Assembly: GCA_030267565.1 (NCBI GenBank)
Contig: BRXU01000015.1
Location: 1,611,001-1,675,000 of the forward strand
Length of the DNA: 64,000 nucleotides
Source: Pleodorina starrii
Taxonomy: Eukaryota; Chlorophyta; Chlorophyceae; Chlamydomonadales; Volvocaceae
Direction of reading: 5' to 3'
Shown here piece by piece: positions 1-11,323 of this stretch. Position 1 is the first letter of the stretch. Every line of letters begins with the position of its first letter. Below the pieces are notes generated by a model that had not been told where the DNA came from, did not search any database, and was given only the letters and a program-made list of their open reading frames with translations. The position numbers were made by a program, and so were the translations under genes.

Positions 1-1272
1 GTTGGCACAGCTGGGGCAGGTCGCCTTTGCAGTTGCTGTTAGGTCTGTTGGTGCGCGTCTTTGTGGGTGGCCGGGGCCCGTGGCCAATGGGGAAGCCTCA
101 TGGCTGGTTGTTGTGCGCTTGCCTTGGGTTCGCTCGTTGCTGCCTGGCTGGCTCGTGCTGTTTGGCCTGCCTAGCCTGTTTGGCCGGTCTGGCCTGTTTG
201 CGCTTTCCTTCGCTCTGGTCATGTTCGCTGCAGTGCACGGTCCGCTGGCACGCTGGCTTTAACTTTCGAATGACCCTTCAGATGGTATGGGGACACTGCA
301 ACGAACGCAATCGATTGAGGGGCGGACTGCAGGGGCTGGCAGGCTGGCTGCCTGGCTCGTGTGTTGGTTACAGCTGTAGGTTGCAGTTTTCTTTGCGACA
401 CATAACTTTTTTGGCCATTAAAGTAGGCCTACTTTCCTAAAAACAATTGCAACAAGGTATCCTCGACCTTTTTTACGTGTGTGGATTGCTGCCAGGGCCT
501 TATGGAGAGGGATCTAGACCGCTTGGCGGGCGGACATTCTCTCACCGACGTGATCGACAGGGAAGGACAGGGACAGGCGCACCCTGACGCACATACGCGC
601 ACGAACGCACGCGCATCGCGCACGCCGTTACACGCACGCGCCCAGCGCGCGCCAAAAAGAGCAGCATAGGCCCGTGCCGGACTCTGTGCATTTGGTGAAT
701 TATTTGCCATTGGGCCTCGCCGTGGTGGTTCAATGGGGGTATTGGGCTGGGGGTGAAGCCTGCTCTCAAAGCAAATTTTTGCACAAAGGCAAGGAATTGT
801 CCCTCAGGTTACAGGTTTGAGATCGGGTAATGCGCTGAAAATTTTTCAGCAAAAAAATACACTGGTCGATGCTCGACTCGTTGGTTTGAGGCATATCCCT
901 ACGCATGTCTCAGCACCTGATCAACGTACTGAGATTTCCCCCCTGGAACCCAGAAGCTTGCTGTAGACTGGCACAGGAGTCCAGTGGCCACGACGGGACC
1001 ACGAGTCCACGACCCATTTGTTCGATCGAGCTACCTTAACCTGGATGTTTTCGCGGATCCCTGCAGAATTGTGGAGATGAACGATATTTATCTCCTTGAA
1101 TACTAGGAGATCCAGTATATGTCGAGCCTCCGGAGTTGTCAAGTTCTGTTGGTAAGGCTTCCAACCACCAACTGTCATACAAACTTTCCGACGATGTGTG
1201 CAAACTTGCACGCACAAAGTCATTATAGTAAGCTTGGGACCTTCAGGGGATGGTTAGCGTGCTGACGCAACA
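1..1272. other. Intergenic, no gene recognised; promoter side of the first gene
   Basis: No exon with typical codon use, splice-compatible ends or family motifs was found on either strand. The stretch has a TGGCCTG/CTGTTTGG-type repetitive patch near 150-200 and a CG/CA-rich ACGCAC-like patch near 585-650. The last few hundred bases are less GC-rich and presumably hold the promoter and 5' UTR of the gene starting at 1273. Confidence 0.5.
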
Positions 1273-4200
1273 ATGAAAAGGGCTTTTGTTTCTCGGGTCC
1301 TTGGCCCGTCTTTACCACAGACAGGGCTTCTTAGGCCGCCAACCATCCGTTGCGTGGCCGTAAATGCGAGACGCACTCTCAAGGCCGAGGAACCCGCGGA
1401 GGAGGCCCTGACGCCGGCGGCGGATGCCACCCTAGCACAACCCAAACGCACGCGGAAGTCCCGAACGACCGCAGTGGCCGCAGAAGAAACTGCTTTGGAG
1501 CTCGAATTGGAGGCAGCTGCGCCCACAAGCCGTAGCCGGCGGAGCAAAACTGTTGACGAGACGATTGAGGCTGCAGAGGAGGCTGCGGAGACCAAGCCCA
1601 AGCGAAGCAGCCGGAAGAAAAGCTCGGAAGCCGCCTTAGACTACAATTCAGCAGCAGCAGCGCTCGATGAAGCGGCGGGAGTTGACGGTGGCGATGCCGC
1701 AATAACGGAATCGGCCGCATCCAAGCCGAAGCGGGCCACGCGCAGGAAATCTGCAGCGGCGGACGGTGACAGCGCGGAAGCTGAGGCCGCAGCCGATGCC
1801 AAGCCCAAGGCCAAGCGCGCGTCGAAGAAGGCCAAGGAGCCGGAGGTCCCCGACGTGGTCTCGACGCGCAGCCGGCGCAAGGCTCCGGAGGACGTGGACG
1901 CGGAGCCCGTAGAGGAGGTTCCAGCCGTCACCGCGGCTGTGGTGGCGGCCAAACGCAGGACGTCGAGCCGGCGGGGCGGCCGGTCCTCCGGCGCCTCCAA
2001 CACCATGCAGTCGGACCTGGCTAGCCGTGTCATCCAGCGCAACGACGTGGGGTAAGGGGCGAAGGAACGGGGACGGAGAGGGGTATGGGAGTAGACTTGA
2101 GCGTGGCCATCATAGATGGCGATCAGGGTTGCGGAGGGGCGACAGCAAGGCGTTGGTAGGGCGTTAGTATGGGCAGGAGGACAAGGGGTCGACGCGGCGT
2201 TGGCGAGGCGAAGAGAACGATGCAGGCGTGTTTATGATTAAACACAGATCACTGGGGGGAGAAGACTTAGGGCGGTTGGGGAGAAAATTGGAAAGGATGG
2301 TGGAAGGGTCCGCTGCGCTCGCGGCTCTTCGGGTTGCTCTCCGGGTGCGTGCTGGTGTAGCCAGATGGCGAAAGAGCCAGGAGGCAGAGGGGACCACGGC
2401 AGTCGGGAAATCGAGAATAGCGGGGGCCGGGGGGCACACTTGGGCGCAGCGCCACGAAAGGCGAAGGGCCGCAGTGGACGGCAGGGAGGGCGCCTTGCCT
2501 CAGCTCGCCAGGCGCGGAAGCCTCCGGGCCACAGTGCCGCTCTCACGCCGGACGCGTCGCTGTTGAGGTCATATAGACCCTCAACAATGGCAATGGCACG
2601 AGGTGCTGCCGACCAAACCCTCTCGCGTGCGAGGCCCCAACCCCTCCCCCCCAATGCAGGGACCCCAACCCGCCTCCTACCACAACGCGGCCTGACCCCC
2701 TCGGGCATCCGCTTCACTTCCACCACCGACTCCGCCTCCGCCCTTCCCCCCAAATGCTGCGCAGGGAGGTGGTATCAATCAACCGGGCTGCACTGGGCAT
2801 GGGCCGCAAGATGTGGTACGCCATCGGGGTGAGCCCGAGCTGAGCTGGACCCAGGCACTGGCTGGGTGTTTCCTGCTCTCGGTGGGGTGACTCTTCCTCC
2901 TGCGCTCCACTTTCTCGACCCCCATTCCTCGCCCTGCCCGTCGCCGCTGCCGCTCCTGACCGGGACCGGGACTGGGTTTGGTGCTGCACAGGTAACTGGC
3001 GGCATGGAGAAGCGTTGGGCGGAGCAGCTGCGGCAGAAGCTGGCCAACAACGATGCGACGGCGGTGGATCCGGACACGGGTGAGGGTGAGGCAGGCGAGG
3101 CTGGGGCCGGAGCCGGGGCTGGGTCCAGTACCGTGGAAGGGGATTTGGGGGCCCTAGGCTGGGGCTCGTACTCAGGATGGAGATGGGCATAGCCGGGGCT
3201 GGGGCGGAGAGTGGTGGGGAGGGGCCTGATGGGACGGGTTGTAATGGGAGTCGGGGTTAACTAGCACGGACCGCAGCCAAGGAATGGAGGCGACGTTGGC
3301 GGAATGTGTGTGTGTGGGGGGCGCAAGCTCGCCTGACTTGGCGTCAGGACAGGCCAGGCGGACCGGGTTAATGGTCCGGCATCTGGCAGCCGCGCACCCT
3401 CCTACCCTTACCCCCTCCTTCACGTCATGTTCCCGTGTGCCCGCTTTCCCCCCGTCCTGCTTCGGCCCTCCCTCCTCCCCGCAGGTGCGCTGGTCCCCAT
3501 GTCCTCCCTCATCGTGCCCTGGGTCCCTCAGCGGCGGGACTGGGTGATGGCCAAGAAGACGGGCAACGTCATTCAGCGGGAGGTGAGTGCGTGCCCGCGC
3601 GCATGTGTGTGTATGTGTGTGAATGCAGTGCGCGAGCTTGAACCTTGCGCCCTCCCCTCCCCTCTTTAGACGCACTCCATATACCCAGCACCCAGTACCA
3701 ACTTCGCACTGCACTGTTACAACCCCCCTCTCCCTTTTCCCGCCCTCCACGTCATCAGGTGGTGCACAAGGAGGGCTGGGTGTACGTCAGCGCCCCGCTG
3801 GACGAGCAAGTCGTACGACTGATCGAGGAGTGCTACGGCTTCCAGCAGTGGCGGGGCGAGCAAGACCACTTTTTCGACGACGTGGTGGGTGCAGGCCGAC
3901 ACGGGTCCCGGGGGCGGCCGGGAGGGCGGGAAGGGGCAGTAACATGGGGCGGGAGGGAGCGAGCCATGAATGGGCTTGCCGCGACCGCCGCTGCTGCCTC
4001 CTGCTGTGACTGTGCCCGCCGCCGCCGATATGTCTGCTGCTGCTTCTTCCGCCGCCGATGTCTCCGCTGCTGATGCCGTTGCTGATGCTGATGCCGCTGC
4101 TGATGCCGCTGATGTGTGTCTGCTGCTGGCGCTGGCTCTGGCGCTTCAGGGTGCCGTGAAGCTGATCACGCCTCTGTCTGAGGAGGCGGTGGCGGAGATT

Positions 4201-7200
4201 CGGGCCTGGGAAGCGGCTGAGGTGTCGGAGGAGATGGACGAGGCGACGCGGGAGGCGCTGTCCAAGGAGATGTTTGGAGAGGCGGGGGGCGACGTGCTGG
4301 GACGGGTAAGTGGGCGAATGCGCCGAAAGGGGGGGTTGCGTGGGGGAGGCGGCTGTGGAGACGCAGGCGCGGCATGCGGACTTGTGGAGGCGGCTGGGAG
4401 GTTGCTTGTCTTGGACAAGGGGACCTTTCTTCAACGGGGCCAGCCCGCGGCGGCGGTGGTGCGGGGCGCCCGACCGACCGACTGACCGCCCCAACGGCGC
4501 TGCTCAGGCTTGTTAGTGAGCGGCGAACAGGAGTGGACAGGGGAGGTTTAGGTCCCAGCACGTCAGCACCCGCAGTGTGGCACCGCGCCGCGCCCGCATA
4601 TGACGCCCCTCGCAGCGCACCACACCGCATCTAGCGCCCACGTTGCAACGCCACACGGAGTCACCGCCACAGCACTAAGGATGCTGCTGTCAGGCCCCGT
4701 CGCTGGCTTGCGCTGCTAACACCGACACTTGGCGCCAACCGACAAGCGCTGATGCCGGGTCCTACTTGCCGTACCTGTCGTACTGTCTCGTACTGTCTCG
4801 CAACCGCAGAGCGAGCGCCTGGAGGAGCGCGAGGGCGCCACGGAGGTGGACGAGAACGGCCGCGTGGTGTACCGCAACGCCAACTACACGGGCGGTCGCA
4901 ACAACCCCAGCAATTGGTTCTCCGCCTCGTCCGGTGCTGCCGAAGGCGAGGACGCCGAGGAGGCGGTATCCCTGGACGGCCGCGGCAACGAATTGACCTA
5001 CGCGCCGGAGAGGCCGCCCAAGCGGGAGCGGGAGCGGGACCGCCGCCAGGCCGGCGCTGCCGCCCGGGAGCAGGGATCTCGCGATCTGGGTCGCGACTCG
5101 CGGGGCCGCGATTTCGGATCGCGCGATTCCGGGTCTCGCGATTTCGGATCGCGTGATTCCGGGTCGCGCGATTTTGGATCGCGCGATTCTAGGTCTCGCG
5201 ATTTTGGATCGCGCGATTACGGATCTCGTGATTTTGGAGCTCGTGATTACGGATCGCGCGATTCGCGCGATTACGGTTCGCGCGATTCTGGGTCTCGTGA
5301 TTTCGGATCGCGCGACCGGCGGCAGGGACAGGGACAAGGCTGGCGGCAGGAAGGCGGCGGGAGGGATGCCGGGCGGGGAGCCACCAGCGCATCACCGGCG
5401 CCGTGGGGGCAGCAGCAGCAGCAGCGGCAACAGCCGCCGCCGCAGCAGCAGGAGCGGTCGGGCGCTTTGAGCCGCGCCGGCGTGAGGTGCGGGCCGTGGC
5501 GTGTCCGCGCTGCGTGTGCAATACCAGTACGAACTTGATGACAGCGCCGGGTGTCATCGCTCGTGTCATCGGGGCGGGCCTCCCGTCGTCCGCCGTCCCA
5601 TCGTCCCGCCTCTTTCATGTGTCCGGGGTCTGGATCTTGTTTGGAAGGTGCATGGCCGACGGGGTCCGGTGACGCAGTCCATCCCATAGGCGAAGGGATT
5701 TAGGGAACCGCCGCGAAGGGAAAAGGGCGGCGTAGGGGAGGTCATGGCTCGTGGGCCACCGGCCCTTTCTGCACTCGCTTCCGGACAACACAGCGCAGCA
5801 GCACGCTCCTTCCGTCGCGCGCGATGGGATGGGGCTAGTACAGCCCGTCAGCATTACTACCTCCCCCCACCAGCCTCCGGCCCTAGCAGCCCAACCGCCA
5901 TGGCTCGGCTAGATCTGACCCGACCAAACACGCCAAACAGGCCGGCCAAGGAAGCGCCACAACCTGTCCGTGCCCGACCCCTCACGCCCTCTTGTTACCT
6001 CCACAGGCCCTCCGCAGCGCCTCAGGCGCCCATCCCACCACCACCGTCTTCGTCTGCGCCGAAGCCCGCCGACGATTTGCTCCTTAAGTTCGACGACGAG
6101 CTCGACGAGGACTTCGGCGAGCGTGCGGCCGCGCCCGCCACCGCTGCGTCCAAGGCCTCGACGGCTTCAGCGCCGCCGGCGCCGGCGCCGGCCCGGCAAT
6201 CAAAGAGCCGATTCGACGACGATCTCGACGAGGACTTCGACGATCTTGACGACGGGCAGGAGAGCGATGTGGTGGGCCGCATCGAGGGTCCCAGTGGCGG
6301 GCTCGACATGGACGAGTGGTTCGACAGCGCTAAGGCGTCGAGCAAGTCGTCGAAGGAGTTGAAATCGTCCGGGCCGGCGGCGGCGGCAGCCGTCACCGCC
6401 GGCCGCGCCGGCCGTGACAAGTTCCTGAATCCTGCGCTAGCAGACGACGACCTTAACGGGCTCGGCGGCGGGGAGTTCGACGAGCTCAACGGGTCGTACC
6501 TCGACGACGAGGAGCTGGGCTTCGGCAAGGGCGGCGATTTTGCGGACTTCGATTTCGATCTGGGTGGCGACGACGGCCTCGGCGGCGGCGGTGGCTGGGG
6601 GCAGCGCGGCGGCGCCGCGGGGTCCAAGCAGCAGCAGAAGGCAGGAGGGCGCCGTGGAGGCGCCGGCAGCCGCGCGGCGTCGCCAGAGGCTGATGATCTG
6701 GGTTTCGACGACCTGGCCTTTGACGACCTCGAGTTCGAAGGTGAACTGACGTCAACGAGCCGTCGCGGCGGCGCCGCGGCCGGTGGTGGCGCCGGCGGGG
6801 GCCGGTACGGCGGTTACCTGGGCGATCTTGGAGGCGTGGACGACGACCTGTGGGGCGACGACTTTGGGGCTGCCGCCGTTGGCGGCGGCGGCCGCCGTCG
6901 CGGTGGTGCCGCTGCGCCGCGCGGTGGCAGCTACGGCGCCGCCGCCGGCGGCAAGCTGGGCAAGGCGGGCTCGCAGGACGACCTCTTTGGGGGCGAGGAC
7001 GACGAGTGGGGCTACTTTGGCGGGGAGGATGTGGGCGGCTTCGGCGGCGCGGACCCCTTCGACATGGATGCGGATCCTTGGAGCAGCGGCGGCGGCGGCG
7101 GACGGGCAGGGAGCTACAAGAGCGGCAGCCGCGGCGGCGGCAACGGCGGTGGCTACATGTCGGGCTCAGGTACGGCAAGGGAAGGGGCTCTCAGGGGGCA

Positions 7201-7858
7201 CCGACAGCCCGGCATTGCCGCTGCTACGGTACCCGTAACGTTCCGCGGGGCGGGATGGCCGTGACCTGTACCCGCAACAGCCCTGTGCAATCGCCGTATC
7301 GACTTGGCATCTTGACGGCTCTGGTACGTACACCCGCGCAACATTCCCCACGTCATGGCTGCAGGCCCCAGCTACGATGATGACTTGGCGGACCCCGTAG
7401 CGGCACCGGCGCCAAGCCAGGGGCAAGGGTACCGCGGCGGCGGCGGCGGCTGGAAGCAAGGCGGCCGCGGCAACAGCTGGCAGCAGGGCGGGTCAGGGTA
7501 CGGCAACCGCAGTGGCGGCTACCAGAGCGGCGGCGGCGGCGGCGGCTACCAGAGCGGCGGCGGCTACAAGAGCGGTGGCGGTTATCAAAGTGGCGGCGGC
7601 GGCGACTACAAAAGCGGCGGCGGCTATCAGGGCGGCGGCGGCGGTCGGGGGGGCGGTAGGGGCGGGCAGGGCTACTCTGGGGGGCGCAGGGATTATGGGC
7701 AGCAACAGGGCCGTCGTGACGGTGGCGGCGGGGGCCGGGGAGGCGGGTGGCAGGACAGGCGCGGCGGCGGCGGCTACGGGGGCGGCGGCTACAGCGGCGG
7801 AAGAGGAGGCGGGGGTGGTCAGGCGGAAGCGCCCAGCGGGGCGGCGGGGGAGCCTTGA
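1273..7858 (+). CDS. Unidentified, probably chloroplast-targeted protein with Arg-Asp pentapeptide repeats and Gly-rich tail
   Basis: Nine exons join in phase: 1273-2051, 2765-2828, 2992-3079, 3485-3582, 3759-3884, 4150-4305, 4810-5486, 6007-7169, 7365-7858, giving 1214 residues. The N-terminus (MKRAFVSRVLG, then IRCVAVNARRT) looks like a plastid transit peptide with an IRC-VA processing-type site. Residues to about 259 are Ala/Glu/Lys-rich with repeated KPKR/RRKS patches. Exons 2-6 encode a compact, non-repetitive core (about 260-437) that includes GMGRKMWYAIG, MEKRWAEQLRQKL, WVPQRRDWVMAKKTGN and EGWVYVSAPLDEQV; this is the part most likely to be conserved. Exon 7 holds GSRDF/GSRDS repeats, exon 8 acidic DDDLDEDF patches, and exon 9 Gly/Tyr/Arg-rich GGGYQSGG repeats like those of RNA-binding proteins. 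I do not recognise the family. A plastid nucleic-acid-associated role is inference only. Confidence 0.8.
5073..5318 (+). repeat. 15-bp coding minisatellite giving GSRDF/S pentapeptides
   Basis: Inside exon 7 of the first gene, about 15 imperfect 15-base units (variants of TCGCGATTTCGGATC) encode tandem Gly-Ser-Arg-Asp-Phe/Ser/Tyr. Units differ mainly at third positions and the fifth residue, so the frame is preserved. One shortened unit (SRDSRDYG) shows a length change by whole codons. Confidence 0.85.
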
Positions 7859-8230
7859 GCTGGGGTCGGCCCTCCGCGGAGGTGCATTAGGGCGTTGATG
7901 AATTGTGACGTTTCTGGGCGTATGCGCGATGGACTGAGCGCGTCAATGCTCACATCTTTTGCGCGGCCCAGCCGGGTTGCTCGGTGGTGCACAGTTTTCC
8001 CGCGCAGCTTTTTGGCTCCCTTACAGCTGTGGAGCAAAGGACAGTGGACACGCCCAGCTGATCAATTGCGATCAGATGTGGGATTTTTGAGTGTTTACAG
8101 GTACATAATTAAGCGGTGTCAGTACTCATCATGACGATTTTCGAATTGTTACGGGTGTTCCCTGATGTTTTATCTGCGGCATTTGGTCCCGAAACCAAGC
8201 CGCTGACTCGATCTCACTTTCAAAAGGCGC

Positions 8231-8235
8231 TGTAA
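8231..8235 (+). terminator. Candidate polyadenylation signal TGTAA of the first gene
   Basis: TGTAA, the usual signal in Chlamydomonas and relatives, lies 373 bases after the stop at 7858 and only about 45 bases before the start codon of the next gene, so the two tandem genes would be very closely packed. Confidence 0.5.
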
Positions 8236-8279
8236 GCTGCGAAGCTGTTGTTCCATTTGTTGTTTTTGTATATTCAGAA

Positions 8280-10216
8280 ATGGCGACCATGCTTGCTCAG
8301 CGCCAGACTGCCTTCGCGGGCGTCCGCGTGTCGGCCAAGGTATGCTTGCCGAGCCATCGTTCACCTCTTATGGACAGTCATGGATCGGCAACAAATTGCA
8401 GCTGAAATCATGGCCATATTCACACTGCCATGTGCCAGCTTTGCTTGCGCGCCAGTGGATTGCTGGGGTCCTGCTTTTAGTCGCTGCCACCTGGGCGGCA
8501 GGAGTCGCTGCTGCAAACATCAAATTATTTGCATGGCTCCAAAATATGCTATTGTGGTCTTCTCTATTTTCTAGATAACGAGCTGCCAGTACCTGCCGGC
8601 GCATGGCGTGCAAGCAAATTGGGCCGATGCCCCCCCACTAACCAGGTCCTCATTCCATGTGCGCAATCGAAACTGTTCATGTTCGCATAATCCCTGCAGG
8701 CTCCCGTCCTGGTCGCCGCTCGGTCGCGCCAGGCTGTGAAGGCTCAGGCGCTGTTCGGCTTCGGTGGCAACAAGGCGCCTGCCGCCGGGGCTGCCACCCA
8801 GTACATGATCTGCATTGACTGTGAGTCCCCCCCTCCAAATTTTACCGGCTGGCCGGCGCCGAGAGCCGCACCCGCGGGGAGTGCGTGGGTGTGTGGCACG
8901 CATGTACCCAGGACGCCCGTCTTCCGAAGATGCTATGACTGTGCGGTCCTTGACAGGCGCATGGTACAGTGCCGCCGGGCCCCTCAGCAGCCTATTCCAC
9001 GGAAGCTGCTCTGATGCGGCTCCTGCCGCAAGCACTAGCACTGAATAGCATCCATGCCTGCAATCATCTATGCAACCATACGTGCAGTGCACCTCTGCGC
9101 TTCATCGTCTTGCAAGTGATGCCGTCCGCGCCGTCATGTGCTCACTCGTGCCCCGCGCCCCTCCCCCAGGCGGGTACATCTACGACGGCTCTCAGGAGTT
9201 CAAGTCCCTGCCGGGCTCCTACAAGTGCCCCGTCTGCTCCTCGCCCAAGAACCGGTAAGCCCTGGCAAGGGGAGGGGATCAATGAAGATAACAACGCAAC
9301 GATCGGTCGGAGGCGCCGTAAGCGGTGGGGGACGGTGGGGGACAGTGAAGGAGGAGTGAAGGAGGCTCGCTGCGCTGCACCTGGGAGGCAGCGGAGGGGG
9401 TTCCCTGGAGTTTTGTCGCCATCGGACACGGTGACAAAAGTGTGCGGTTGGTGTGCCCTGACCTCGGACTCGGCTGTGTAGGCCTAGTGCCCGACGGGTG
9501 ACAGGATTCGGGGACGGGACGTGCGGCTTACGCCTCCCGCGGCCTACAGCTCCCCCTGTCGGCCGGCTGCCGGCTTCCACCGACCTCGCGCTCCTCAGGC
9601 CTCTGCCTGGCTAGGTTCTGAGGTCGTCCCGAGGCATATTTCGGGGGGGCGGGGGCACGGCCGTTGCGCTGCGGTGCTGCTTCGGTGCTTCCGTCCATGC
9701 CTCAAGCGACCAGCCGGGTGGAGTGGGGACCGGAGGGGCGTGTGCGGCGATGTTGGGTAACGTGACACGGTCCGAGTGCCGGTGGGCAAGCTGACAGCCT
9801 GACATACGAGGGCGGCCATGTTGGGCCGATGAGAATCCCGGTGGACCCAGACCCAGTCCACACGCGCCTACAGATCCCAGCAAAGGCATTCCCGTTTGCG
9901 TTGCCTGGGAAACATCGCTGATGCATTCACATGCCACGCGACGCGACGCGCACATTCCCGCCTCCCATGCACGGGATGAGAAGGCTCCGACAGTTCGCCG
10001 GCTCTGGCTTTTCCGTGGATACCCCCGCCTGGCCTGCCCGCCAGCCTCACCCGCTGAAGTTCTTTCTATTTTTACACCGCTCTCACGCGGAAACTTAAAA
10101 CTTGTATGACCCTCCCCCCCCGCAGTTTCAAGGCGTACAAGGGCACCGACGTGAAGGGCAAGCCCAACAACGCCCCCGCCACCATGAAGAAGCGGAAGGA
10201 CGAGAAGAAGTGGTGA
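8280..10216 (+). CDS. Small plastid rubredoxin-like protein
   Basis: Four exons (8280-8339, 8700-8820, 9170-9254, 10126-10216) give 118 residues with all phases closing. The first 35 or so residues (MATMLAQRQTAFAGVRVSAK onward) are Ala/Arg/Val-rich and look like a chloroplast transit peptide. The mature part has two knuckles, C58-I-D-C61 followed by GYIYDG, and C80-P-V-C83 followed by SSPKNRFKAY, the rubredoxin arrangement that binds one iron with four cysteines. It lacks the C-terminal membrane helix of RBD1-type rubredoxins and ends in a Lys-rich tail (MKKRKDEKKW). It resembles the short soluble rubredoxin-like proteins of plant plastids, so electron transfer or assembly work in the stroma is likely but inferred. 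The third intron is long (about 870 bases). Confidence 0.88.
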
Positions 10217-11323
10217 ACGCGAGGACTTGAGGCCTGCTTCATGCCTGCCTGCTGCCTGCGCGTGTCGCCCAAACATGCACGCACAGTCGCAGCGGGTGGG
10301 CGAGAGTCCGGTGCCTGGCTTTGCGGACGAGGCGCGGTGCCGTGTGTGTGTGGCCGCGGCGCGATTTTGCTGGGCGCGGTGCCGACGGGGCCTGGAGAGG
10401 TGCTTGGTGTATTCCGTATGCACTGTGCTGTGACTGACGGCAAGGGCAGCTTTCGGGGCGTGTCACCCGGTTCGGTGTGCCCTAGGCATCTCGGTTTCAA
10501 AAACGCGATGTCCTGTCTTGGTGACTGGGCGTCAGCGGTTCTGGGGGACTGGATTAGAGCCCCCGGTATGGGCTGTGATCCCCGATGGCGGAGCCCTTTT
10601 TGAGCCCATATGACGGGCAGGGCAACTTGTATGTCATTGGCAGGCGCGCAGCTATGTAAAATTGAAACGGAACCATGCAAGCTGAAGTTCATCTTCCTGG
10701 GTGACGGGAGTTGTGGAAGCGCGCGATGGCAGGGGTGTGTATGGGCCCCGTATGCGGTGTCGGGGAGTCCGGGGGAAAACACATCCACGCAAATTGAAGT
10801 GCATATTCTGCGGCAGTTTAAATTACATGCAGCGCACGGCATGTAGTGCTGCCACGCGAACAATGCTGTACATCGGAAATGCAGCGGACTGTCTTGAGCC
10901 AGCAGCGCCTTATCTCCAGATCATACAGCCAGCGGACATGAATCGTTGACACCCATATCAGTTATTTAGCAATATCCGGCATAACATTCATATATAGGCC
11001 AAAGTTATCCAAATTTAGTTGTACCGAGTTACTCCATTACAGAACACCTTAGGTTAGAACAGAAATAGCTTGTCCCGTCGTCGAAACCTGCTTTGCCGTC
11101 CGCATTTTGAAAGCTCTGTGCCGCTAGTTGCACCATTCTACGCCTCATATTAAATTGACCATGCAGACTCTTCAGCGACCCTCAAGGTGCCGAGCATTCG
11201 GCGCCGCGAACGTTCGTCAGCTACGCCGGGCGCACGCTTGCCGCGCTCAAAGCCAGACGGTTTTGTTAGCTCAGGCTTCATCGCAAGCAAAACAAAACGG
11301 GCTACCCTCCCTGCCGCCCCTCG
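10217..11323. other. 3' UTR of rubredoxin-like gene and upstream region of phosphatase gene
   Basis: No further exon is evident. A TGTAA at 10655-10659 is the likely polyadenylation signal. The stretch 10930-11120 is clearly more AT-rich than its surroundings, as expected of a promoter or 5' UTR. An ATG at 11161 opens a different frame from the phosphatase and is probably not the start. Confidence 0.5.
10655..10659 (+). terminator. Candidate polyadenylation signal TGTAA (rubredoxin-like gene)
   Basis: First TGTAA after the stop codon at 10216; 440 bases of 3' UTR is normal for these algae. Confidence 0.5.

Noticed and set aside
2992..3190. First-gene exon 1 spliced directly to the exon at 2992
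   Set aside because: Leaves two bases and creates an immediate TAA. The small exon 2765-2828 restores phase and gives a continuous core.
5073..5318. CRISPR-like array (short regular repeats)
   Set aside because: Repeats are contiguous, without spacers, in a coding exon of a eukaryotic gene.
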